A stretch of 64,000 nucleotides of DNA, taken from positions 186,001 through 250,000 of the forward strand of contig OZ005697.1 in NCBI GenBank assembly GCA_963930775.1. The letters are read 5' to 3'. This DNA comes from Cliona cf. orientalis. Lineage: Eukaryota; Porifera; Demospongiae; Clionaida; Clionaidae. A program made the position numbers and the translations under genes. Within the stretch, counting starts at the first letter, position 1; each line of letters starts with the position of its first letter. The notes under the pieces were generated by a model. The model made no database searches, was not told where the DNA came from, and saw only the letters and a program-made list of their open reading frames with translations. Below are positions 1-12,705 of the stretch, piece by piece.

Positions 1-1
1 G

Positions 2-3000
2 AGGCTAGTCAAGGTCCCCGAGGACATGGAGAAATGGCTCACTTGCCAGGTAAGCTGCCTGCGTGCACGCGAGCGATAAACCGCGGAAATATAAATTTGA
101 ATCTCTTTGCATGGAGAACTACATATTATGTAATAGTCGTTGACACTTTTCGGAGGAACGTAGTGTGTTTTTATGCGTCACCGTGCGTCTGAATGTGTAC
201 TGGGAAGCTTTCGAGCGTAGCCGCTTTTTATTTTCACAGTTCATTGGCTGGGGGCTTGTCAATTGCGTCATAGTGACGCCTAAACCCCTGTCTAGTCTTG
301 AAACCTTATAAACCCCTTTCCTCCTCCTCCTCATTGCCTTGGGTGGCCACCCCTGCCTTCAAACGTCATAAATCCAGCCTTCCAGAACCAGCAGCAGTGA
401 GGATGTTGATGCTGGAAGCTATGCCATGAGTGTATTTAGACTGGGATATTTGCCATAGCTGTGGTTTATTATTTTGACCTGGGATGTAAATCTATGACCA
501 GTTGAGGGTCACTCTGATCTGCTCTGTGGGCCATAATTGAAATAATGATGATTATTATGGAACTGGTTTGTTCCAGATTCATGATGACTCAGACTCTGAT
601 ATCGACTTCGACTGGTTCGTGGGTCAGTGTTTAGTTTCTAGTTAGATGCTGGCCTGATCCATGAAGGGCCAATGGACTGAATCATTGCCGATTTGCATGT
701 GTAATACATGTGTGTGTGTGTGTGTGTGCAATGGTGTGGGTGCATTTAAATATTGTGATATTATTTTTAATTGCATAGTTGTAGGCATTTCCCATGTTAC
801 CAATTTAATACTAATTAGCGTACAAAGTTAAGTGGGCATGGATGAGCTATAGTATGTAGTACTTTGTATAAATTGATCTGCATCCATATACACTGCAGAA
901 TATTATAGAGCACACATACCGTATAGCGGGAAATTTTTGAGGGAGAAAACTTTCGCGGATGGGTAGGAAAGGAGCATTTCGCGGAGAAAACTTTCACGAA
1001 ATGTTAAACTGGTTGCATAATGGGTGTGGCATGCCTAGAATTTCGTGGAGAAAACTTTCACAGATGGCGGAAAAATCGCGAAATTCATTAAAGTTTTCTC
1101 CCTCGAAAGTTTCCCGCTATACGGTACGCTAACCTAAGTGTTCAAGCCACACCCATCTGCCCCTCCCCCTTTCCCTGCAGGCCTATGTGGAGTTCATGGG
1201 ATTTGTGAACATCCTGAACGATGCCGTGAAGGGGAAAACCCTTTCCGATCCCGTTCCCGCCTCACCCATCATAGACAAGCTGGTGAAGCTGATCGAGAAG
1301 CTGTCAGTATGGATCGACGAAACACCAGCCATCGACCAGCCTCAGAGATTTGGAAATAAGGCGTTCAGAACTTGGTGGGAGAAAATAAAAGACGTAAGCT
1401 CATCATTAATTATACTGCCATGTGGACCTGTGGAGAAAAAAGACCAAGGTTCACGCCTAGCACAGCTGCATTGACTTCATAATTGGGAAGAATGAGAGGG
1501 ACTGCAAAAATTACCCAATTCACTGCTTTGTATATAACGACCATATACATGATGTACATGAGAGTCATAAGGCATTCCCATGTACATGTACATGTATGGT
1601 AGGAAACAATGTTAGTAATTTGGTAAGGGGTTGACATCATAGCCTGGGGGGTGTGTGGGGGAGGAAGTGGTTTAATGAGGTGAGGATGTGAGTCCAGATA
1701 GTTCTGGTGAATTGATGTCACCATGCATACTCTTGATGTCAACAGGGTCAAAGTGCAGGGAGGTTAGAAGCAAATCTCATTATTAATTCCATTTCCTTAT
1801 GTTCATTAACAGAATGTGGATGAGCTGATTGGTGACCTTCTGCCTGACTCGGCCAAGCCGGCCATCATCGAGCTAAAGTTCTACCTCAAACGTAAGGAAT
1901 ATGGCAGCTGTTAGCCATGCGGCCTTGTGCCCAGGCTTCCCAATCTTTCAATGCATGCTTTTCAGCGTGCAAAATTAAAAAGCGGGCAGTGGTATTATAC
2001 TGGAGATGAGGCTGTAATTATGTAATACCGTAAGCCGGAAAATTTGGCAGGGAATTAAATTTGGCGGTTTGGCGGTCTATATTACAACCACCAAATTAAA
2101 ATCCACAAAAATTTCCTACTCGCATATTATACGTATGGCGATCACGTACCGAACCACCAAAATTTAAATCCGCCAATATTCTTGCAATAGCGATTTTGGG
2201 CTCAACCGCCAAATTTATAGTTCCCGCCAATATTTCCGGCTATACGGTAATTACATACATTCCTTGCATGGTGATGTTGTGTTCTTTGCCCCCTGTATTT
2301 GCCCTCATCTCGTTTTCACCTTCAGCTGTTAATTAACTAGTGTTGATTATCAGCCATATGGGGCAGTTTAGTGTCGTTCCAAAACACTCAATGAAAGTGT
2401 TTGTAGCAGTAAAGGTAAGCAACAATATTCATTGCTTTAGTATATAGTATTCCAGTAACTCTGGTTGCTCCGAGGCTGTGGCAAGCGAAGTGAAATAGTG
2501 GACCTCCAACTGATCAATCAGATTCCTGGCCTACTTTACCCTACAATACCTTACAATACCTTACAATACCTACAATACCTACATTACCGTCTAGATGTAA
2601 CAAATACTGTGATCCGATTGGTCGCTCAGAGGCCCGAGGCTGTGGCAAGCGAAATGAAATAGTGGACCTCCAACTGACCAATCAGATTCCTGGCCTACTT
2701 TACCCTACAATACCTTACAATACCTACATTACCGTCTAGTTGTAACAAATACTGTGATCTGATTGGTCACTCAGAGGCCCGAGGCTGTAGCATCCTGAGC
2801 AAAGCAAAGTAAAATAGTGGACCTCCAACTGACCAATCAGATTCCTGACGTACATTACCCTACAATGCCTTATAATACTTTACAATACCTACAATACCTA
2901 CATTACCCTATAATTGTAACAAATACTGTAATCTGATTGGTCACTCAGAGGCCCGAGGCTGTAGCATCCTGAGCAAAGCAAAGTAAAATAGTGGACCTCC

Positions 3001-4961
3001 AACTGATCAATCAGATTCCTGACCTACATGTACATTACCCTATAATACCTTAAAATACCTTACAATACCTTATAATACCTACATTACCCTGTAGTTGTAA
3101 CAAATGCTGTGATCTGATTGGTCAGTTCGTGCTGCTGCAGCTGGCATGCGCACTGTACTACATACGTAATTTCAACAAGTGAAAAAAAATCTTTCAACAA
3201 GTGAAAAAAAAAATCTAAAAATAGTCCCAATCATCCCTCCCCCCGGGCCGAGGTGCCGCAGCTTCGGTGATCCGTTTGGGAGTGACCCTGCGGACATTAC
3301 CGCAGCTGGCATACTTCCAGGGATGGGGGGTATTCAAGGGAGGAACCTGGGCGACCCCTAAGCCATATATTATGCCCAGGACCATGTGCAGTTTTCAGCT
3401 GCAGGTGCCAGAGGGGGTACCCCTGACACCGTCTAGCCCCGTTATCGATAGTACCTCCCAGAAAATGGTATTTATTGAGCTGGGACAGGGGGTAGCAAAA
3501 CGCGTATGGGTTTCACGTTGGAATGTATGACGTAATTAATAGCTATGAATATCATTAATTCTGTACCGCGCGCGCGCCAAAGTGTATCTCAGCAACGAAA
3601 AGAGCTATGGAGCTGGAACAAAAACCAAAATGTAGCTCTTGAGCAGATGGAAGCAGCTATCATGGTCCTGGACATGTTAGACTATGCAATATACATACCA
3701 AGCTTTTTCAAAGACAAGCTTATATTATGTATGATTGTCACATTTATACTCAGACCAAAAAAGCGTATTTCGGTAATGGAATAAAGACCAAAATGTAGCT
3801 CATAATCCAACGAAAAATATTTTTCAGACAATCAGTGTCCTTACTTGGAGGGTATTACTGTGAATACCTCATGCACATTATCCCATCATTGTTACATCAA
3901 ACATACTATTATTATTATTATTAATTTTATAGACAATGGAGGCCAGAAGGCCCATTAGTCTGAAAAATTGCACAAAATTAATAGTAATAATTGATCAAGT
4001 GATAGTAATATTGTTTATAGGTGACAATAGCTAATCAATAATATGAACAGTAGACTTTCGTGTTTCCAGGGCTACGGCAACTTGTTAGTGATCATTCTTC
4101 TTTCTTCCCTTCAGAGAGTTTTGGCAACGCCACTCGTATTGACTACGGCACTGGTCATGAATTCAAGTTCTGTGTCTTCCTCTGCTGTTTGATGAAACTG
4201 GGCGTGGTCCCAATCACGGACGCCGCCGCTCTCGTACTAAAGGTCTTCGAAAAGTGAGTTACAAACAATTCTTCATTGGTTGCTGACTCAGCTAATATCA
4301 GCAGCAGCAAAATTAATCACTTGTCATTGATAATAATAATATACTGATAGTATACTGAGAGATTACAGAATTTACTGATCAATTTTTTATGTATTGCAGA
4401 TATCTGAAGCTTGTACGTAAACTACAGCTAGTGTATCGAATGGAGCCTGCTGGGAGTCATGGCGTCTGGGGGCTGGACGACTTCCAATTCCTCCCATTCA
4501 TATGGGGATCTGCTCAATTTATAGGTGAGGCCGTGCACTAGTTAATTACAGGGACATCCTCCCTTTGAGTGATGGGCGGTTTCAATTTCCTAGCATTGGC
4601 CAAGCATATGTATGTATTCTCCTTCATTAGTATGCATTGTACACTACTTTTGCTTGTTGTACACCTGGAAATCAAATTGAATAGAGACCAACTAATTACA
4701 GGGTTGTCCTCACATGGGGAATGCCTATTTAGCTATTAGGGTATTTGGTTCCAGGTGAGGCTTCCATGAGTGAGTATGTGAGGCCTTATCAGTGGAGAAG
4801 GCAGTCTTGTGGTTTTCATTGAAATCTGGCAATTTTATCTGGGAAGCCACAGCCCATCCTCCCACACATCTGCCCAGAGAGTGGGGGATTATGCAATTAT
4901 GGTCAACACATCATCTCCTGCATTCCTGAGAGACAGGTCATAGCCAGCAATGCTGGGCCAT

Positions 4962-4998
<37 letters not shown>

Positions 4999-6068
4999 TA
5001 ATATTATGTAACATTTACATATTAACTTTGTAATATAAAATTTAATGTACATGTATACCTATGTGAGAGAGAGAGAGAGAAAGAGAGAGAGAGGGAGAGG
5101 GCCAGGGGAGAGTAGTTAAGTCACATCCCTTAGAAATATAGAGTATTGGTATGTACAGTACTATCATAGTATGTGTATGTGTGTGCAGACACAGCCAATT
5201 TACCTCCTCAATTACCAGGGTCTTCTCAAACCTCCCCCTCATCTTAAAAAATCAATTCCTAGCTTCCACTTACAGTCTGAAAAGGAGGATGCATGGACTT
5301 GTCTAAAATTAATAACCCCTGCCTACAACATGACTCTGTGTGTAGTCTAGTACATAGCTTGGATAAGTGGTATGATAATACCATTGGAGCATAGGGCATG
5401 CAGCTATGATGTCACAGCTGCTAATGGCTTATCTAAGGCAGTGACCTTTGGCTGCATCCTGTGTTAGTGTGTAATGTCCATTCAAGGCCCCCCATGGCAT
5501 CATATTATATTATAGCCAACTATAATATAGCCAGTATACACATGTATACAGGTTTATGGCTATAGTTATAATCTGTAAACACATGAGATCACTGCCTGTT
5601 ACAAGTATACTTCTCATGTATCCCTTATGAATCAGCTTCCTTATACAGTAAATGTACACTGTCTCTAGCTGTCATGTAGGAAATATGTTCATGTACATTT
5701 AGCCATGTAGCAACTGTATAGAATTAAAGTACATGTGGTGGGCATTATTTAGAATTTTGCTGCGCTGGCAGGATGGTAGTGAAAGTCAATGAGGCTTGTT
5801 TACATGCCTGTGGTGTTAGTTCATCCTCCATTACTCCAATGGCCAGCCTGCAATGGCTTGGACAGGATGCCCTTTGAGGCCTCACCACATCACCTCTATG
5901 TTGGTCAATGTGGGGCAGGAGGCCCAGACTTTCTGTCTCCCTAGTTGCCCTAGTGATGTCTGGGCAATTTCCTGCCCAGCCTTTGATGGACATACATGTA
6001 CCTGTAACCTGGAGTAATTTACACTGCTGTGTGTACTATACTAGGGGTATTGGATAGGCTAATGTCAT

Positions 6069-6102
<34 letters not shown>

Positions 6103-9100
6103 GAATGGTGCTACTGAATGGATGCATGCTATGAATAGAGGGTGGATATTTCCTCCCCTTCTGATATAATCTTTCCCTTTACCATGACAACTTTTGTTTT
6201 TATTCAGCTGAATGAAACCCCTCTCTCCCTCTCTCTGTACTCCCTACCCCCTTCTCTCTTTCTCTCTCTCTTCCTCTCTGTGTACTTCCTACCCCCTTCT
6301 CTCTCTCTCCCTGTCTCTCCCCCTCCCTCCCTCCAGGCCATCCTAAACTAGAACCAAAGAGCTTGGCTGATGCTGGTGTTGTTGAGACCTGTGCTGATGA
6401 CTACATGTTCATGGGATGCATAAAGTACATCAATTCAGTGAGTTTTCCTAATCAACAGTACATATCCTCCAAAAATTTTCATGTTTACAATGATGTTCCA
6501 TAACATGCATCAAGTATAGTCAGGTACATGTGCGTGAGCCTGTATGGATTTATATATTTGGGAGAAATTTTCACAATACATCCTTCTTATGTACATGTAC
6601 ATGTACATACATGTACATGCATGTGCATAGGTGCTGAATTGTTTCGTACGTGGCTTCCTAGACCATAGGCATGACATGGTCTGTCCTTCCTATGCTTGTA
6701 GCCATCCATACATGTACATAAAGGACCTGGTATGCAGGTCCTGTCCCCATAGTCATAGTCCCATACACATGTAAATGCTACACTGCCATACATGAGTGCA
6801 TGGTATGATGGTTTCATTAGCTGGCCTGACTTTCCTGACCTGGTGATGTGACTATGTGGCTGAGGATTATCCACACTGCCTTGCCTCTGTGTGCATGATG
6901 TGTGATGTGTGATGTGTGTTTCTGGTCCACTGGAGACAATTAGTCTGACCTGGCAAAACACTGAGCTCCAGCTCTGCCATTCCTGGAGTGGATCAAATAT
7001 CACACCAATCATTTTATCATTGTCTCCTGTCACATCACCATTCAGTCCAGTCCATGATCCAGTCTGCATCTGGAGCCTGAGTGTACTCTGTGCATGTGGG
7101 ATAGTACATGGAGAATGCATGTATGTGTACATGTACATGTACATGTATAATGCTCTATGCATGCATTGTATTGTGATACTTATCATCAACAAAACACAGA
7201 ATTAATGTCCATGTAAAATTCATACATTTATACATGGAGATATGCCTGTGCGTAGGTACTAGGTATAGAGATACAGTACCATAGCTACCAACTTGGTCAA
7301 TAATAATACCAAGAATAATAAACTCTTGATAGTACCGTGCCGTGCCAACGCAGTACCGTCCGTTGATTAAATTGGGTCGGGTGTAGAGTTACAGCATCAC
7401 TACATATCATTATTATGTGTGTGTGTCTGTGTGTATGTGTGGGCGTGGTGGGTGGGGTCCCTTGCTTATTGTTTCCATTCACAGATCGATTTCCCAATCG
7501 TGTACACTTCGTGTCTGCGAGCATGCACTCTGTGTCGTCAATGTAGCCATGTACTGTATTGTAGTATCAGTCGTGCCAGTGTCTGGAATAGCTTCAAGAG
7601 AGATAGAGAGAGAGTGGGGGGGGGGGGGGGGGGGAGTCATAATTCTGGATCACGCATGGTCAAAAGATTGAATTTGAGAATCGCAACATTGAATTTCTAT
7701 CTAATACGGCAATACCATTATAAAAAGTATCATGTTGAGGTATCCATGACGATTTCAATTTGATACACTCTTTCCATCCCCCAGGCGGGCAGTCGGGCGG
7801 CGGGCACTCCCCCTCCTCTTGACTGAAGCGCTTGCTTGATTTTTAAGGTTCACAAATAAAAGTACAAAACACTGTGGGGAGAGGAGAGATCAAGAGAGGC
7901 ATGTTATGCATATGTACATGTATGATTGTGTATACCTAATGTGGTGTGTCCGGGGGTTCCCCACACATTAGCCAAATTAGCTATTTGCTGCTGTATATAT
8001 CCTCTACTAGTCCCTGCTGGATTGAGTAGCCAATTTTTGGCTTTTAAAGTCACCACTAATCAGTAATATCTTGGGGAAATGGCTATACATGATTTTGTAA
8101 GCTTCGGGAACCCCTGGCTGCGCGTCATATATCCCTGGCCTCAATGCATTCTGGAATTTGTGCTCATGTCCCTGTCAGCATCATATTGGCTTCAATTTTA
8201 TGTAACTTTAGTACGAGAACAATGCATAATGAGGCGGCGAGGCCCACCCATTAACTCATTTCCATGTCCCCAGCCGCTGTTCTTCTGTTCCCCGACAGTA
8301 CTATTACCCTTAGAGCAGTATAGAGTGGGCCAGGTCTGGGTGCAGTGGCTTGTGTTGAACTGTCTGGTGTGTACGCACCTCCAGCCGGAAGGGATTGTTT
8401 GTGAGTTTGCATAGCATATAGTGAGGGGTCCGAGTCCCGCCCCTAAACCTCACTTCCCTGTCCTCAGCCGCTGTTCTTCTGTTCCCCGACAGTAATTATC
8501 CTCAGAGCAGTCACCAAAACTTATGTAGGTCCTGCTCTTCATCAATGCAGAGATTCAATCATAGCACAGCAGTGATAACAAATGTATCACTGTATAGAAC
8601 TGCATCTAAGGATAGAGTAGGCCAGGTCTTGCGTGCACTGGACCGTGACTGGACTGTGACATGGATATCCCACCTGTGTTGAACTGAGTCTGTTGTGCGT
8701 GTGCTAGGTGTGCATGGGCCTCCAGCCTGGAGTGATTGCTCGTGAGTTTATATACCGGTAGTGAGGGAGCGTGAGACCCGCCCCTAAACCTCGCTTTGCT
8801 GTCCACAGCCCCTGTTCTCCCCATGTTGACAGTATTATTTATGTAGGTGTCACTGTGTATTCATGTCCTCTGTCTAGTGTCTGGTGGTGCTGTGGGGGAT
8901 TTCTCTATGTCCAGGAAACTCTTTCTCACGTTTGTGTATTTGTGCCCCATCAGCAAAGCAAAAGCTAGGGTGGATGGGCTTGTAGTATAATGCTGACTTC
9001 TTTGGGGTCAAAGGTCAATCTGCATGGCCAAATCTCACCAGGTGTTTAATTAGCTCTAGCTATCACACGCTCACTAACTACCGCTGTTATGTAACATGCA

Positions 9101-10646
9101 GACCTCAGCCGGCCAGCGAGCTCATCTGATTGGTCAGCACTAGCGCTCATTGTTTATAGTCGTACATGTATTATGCCGAGTGGTGTAATTGCGCAATCCC
9201 TTCGCTGGCAGTACATTGTATCCGTTGTACATTGTGTGTAGCACTATAGAGATCATTGAATGCACTCACTGATGCACACACACGCGCTATTCATCGTGAG
9301 CAGTGGTGCATGCTTCCTCGACAGTATGCAAGCAATCAAACTGACCACCACATCTGTAGCTGGCACTGTTTTCTCATGTAATCCACCGTAAACCTTCACC
9401 AGTGACACTACGACCAAGCTGAGTGTAGCTTATTTGTATGCACTCGAGCTATTGGGTGTTACTATGGGAAGCAACAAGTCACATGACCATTTAGACCACA
9501 CCCACTCTTTCCTCTATGTGTGTGAGGGGAGGGAGGGCAAGAGGGGGGTATTGGGGTGTATAAGGTACTTTCAGATTTCAACATGTTTTGGTTTAGCTAT
9601 ATAGCTGTGATCTGTTATCAGTGACTAGCAGCATACCACAGCTTTCCTGCCTGGATAATTAACCAGGATATTGGCAGCTTGGCCCTCTCAGCACTTTCTA
9701 TAGCTGACTAAATTACAGCAGCGTGTTGCTTAGCAACACACCCACACATCGTTAGACGGAGGCAGGGAGATTTTAATGGGATGGCATGCCATGATAATAG
9801 ATACTATACATACAAGTACACATACATGCATGTACATGTAATTAAAGGCTCAGGGGAGTTTCGTTGAGGAAGCTTAGCCCACCTACACACAAGCACTACA
9901 GTGATACATACACTCACATATGTACACTTGGCCGTAATATTAAATTAAATTATTATGATATATGCAGGTTTCTATATGTCTACTCATACACATGTGTACA
10001 CAGTCATGTGTGTGTGTGTGTGTGTTTATATACGTCACCGTTTACAGAGCGTTTGGTAATGCGCTGGCTGCCGTATAAGGCTCTGATATTGGTCAACTCT
10101 GTGAAAGAGAAAACAAAAGGCTCTTCCCTCTTTCCTTGTAAGAGATTGTGGTTTTTTGATGACATCATGGCAACTGGCCTGGCTTATTTGGCAGCTGGGG
10201 ACACACGGCTCACCTTGAAAGTTGCTTAAAGAGAGTGAAAACAAAAACTGTATCTGTTAGAAGTTAGAAAACTTTGACTTTCATACGTAACGTGTTATGT
10301 GTCAAGAGTGTATGAGGTACGGTGCACTGTATGTGGTGAGATAATGATCAATATTTATGGCGATAGGGAATCGTAAATTGTAAGCAACGACCGACTGTTG
10401 GATGAGTTCATGGCGTTTTCCTAATACTGATGAAACCATGGTCTACATGCCTTTCAAACTCTGCAATGCCACTGATGACCTAAAGGAATTTATGATCTAG
10501 TAAAAAAGAGGGAAGGGGGGAGAGAGAGAGGAGGGAGGGGGATATTGAAAATGACACATACATACATGTCTCTTATGGAACTGTAGTCATGAGTTTGGAG
10601 GTGGGAGGGCTCCATTAGAGAATTGAGTGTACATGTAGGTGTATGC

Positions 10647-10680
<34 letters not shown>

Positions 10681-11627
10681 CATGCATTAGCAGTGGCACA
10701 CTATCATGTTTCAGATCAGTTTCCATAGTAGCAGATGGTCCCAGTGGACCTCATCCACTTACACAATTACACTGCATATTCGGGCATACATTATGCCATC
10801 ATAGTTCAGCCTTGGCCTAATACAGACGGCCGGCCGGGAGTCCTCACATATACGACATCTATATGTACATACACACGCACATACATGCATGTTGTGTATT
10901 ACGCTATAGTAACTGTTGTATGTGTACAGGTAACAGTACATGAACAATATCTTACTCCAGCTATAGTATGGAAGAACTTATGGCTTCTATTCCGTTCTCT
11001 CTAGGGGGATATACATTACAAGGAATCACTTTGCTATGTAGATTAATGTGCTGCCATGGCGAGGCATAACTGTAAAGGTCAACTGATCAATTTCATATTG
11101 ATTCATCATCATCTAGTGTTTCTTCGTTTGATACCACATACATCTCTCATCATCTCCATGACACACCAAGCCTTACTATAACGTTCTGCACATGTACATG
11201 CATGTACGTGCATGTATAGAGCTATTACATGTGTCCATATGTAGGGTATGAGCTGTATATTGCCGTTACAGTGTATTTTGATTGAGATTAGATGATGTAT
11301 TTATAAACTGTGGCCCCACTACAACAAACCACATCTTGTGCAACTCTACACTCTCTTCTATAGATCTACATGTAGCTGTGGTGTTTTCTCCAATTAATGC
11401 TCACCAAAACAATGGCTTCAGTTACTCAAAATTAGGTCATAAAGGAAGCTGGCCGCCTGTTTTTAATTAGTAGGGGGCTACCCTGGGGCTTCCCTTTAGA
11501 TATGTGGTTGCAGCCATAGTGAGCGGACTGAGGAGGTTTCTATAATAGTGACAGCTAGCTGTGGCTTTCCATGTGAAGGATTTGTGGCCAAATTGTCTAC
11601 CCAAGATACCTTACTGGAACTCCTGTG

Positions 11628-11697
<70 letters not shown>

Positions 11698-11973
11698 AAT
11701 GATCTAGAACACACCTATTCAATGTTTGCTGACTTATTTTTCCTACACTATTGTGATTCATCTACACATGTATTACAACTAGGAAACAGCTCATGCAGTA
11801 TTAGTCCTATATGCCATATATAACCTACATGTTCATAGCTCATCCCTAGATCACATCCAGCTATGCAGATGAGCTGTCTGCTGTTTTTTCCTCCCAGTCT
11901 AAATAGGGTCTCTCCATGCATAACACACTATTGGCCAATATCCTGTGTACACTCATCTGCCTACACTTATTGT

Positions 11974-12016
<43 letters not shown>

Positions 12017-12662
12017 GCTGGTCAACCCAATAGACCAGTACACAGCTTAGTGATGTAGTTTGACAACAGTTGGACATTAGCTTGCATTTTTTGGTTGCCA
12101 AGCTCCAGTTACCTATTGTACCTCTGCTGGCCAGCATGTTGTGTCTATTGTTATCCTACAGCTAGCCTATACAGTAGGTACAGGCTTGTATTACGCAATG
12201 AGCTTTCATACATACCATTTCATGTAGAAATAAATGTACTATGTCGTGTATATGTAATGTGTATAATGGACTGTAGTATATTATTCTCTGTGTGTGTGTA
12301 TGTGTGTCTGTTTGCATTTTTGGAGTAGTTTCGTGAGTTATGTACTGTTAGATTGTTTGTTGTGAAACTATTTCAGTGTTGTGCGTGCGTGCATGACGCT
12401 TTTTGGCTTTTCGTTTGGACGCGGTTTGATGTTGAACATTCACTCCCACTGGTCTCGTGTTGTTGGTGGAAGTCATAATGAATTAGTCTGCGTATTTAGG
12501 CCGACTCTTTCTCTCTCCCCCCCCCCCCCCACCCCTTTCCCCCCTCCAGGTAAAAACAGGTCCATTTTCTGAGCACTCCAACCAGCTATGGAACATCAGC
12601 GCAGTGGCTGAGTGGTCTAAAGTAAACTCTGGACTCATCAAAATGTTTAAGGATGAGGTAAG

Positions 12663-12705
<43 letters not shown>

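Larger units (their letters stand above)
6438..12549 (+). other. PTPA intron 6 (6.1 kb), no gene seen
   Basis: The longest intron of PTPA. It contains palindromic ACATGTACATGT runs (about 6595-6620 and 7127-7146), a G homopolymer at about 7618-7634, degenerate tandem repeats at 8220-8850, a TG run near 10005-10024, (AG)31 at 11631-11692, (TG)n at 11976-12012 and a C homopolymer near 12520-12530 before the acceptor. I found no conserved coding exon on either strand. The longest open stretches are low-complexity shadows. Confidence 0.6.

Noticed and set aside
2466-3125. CRISPR-like array
   Set aside because: Repeat units are 145-175 bp with no short spacers, inside a eukaryotic intron.
6587-7192. 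201-codon open frame on the - strand in PTPA intron 6
   Set aside because: Composed largely of translated ACATGTACATGT and TG/CA repeats; no conserved motif, and it lies inside a well-supported intron.
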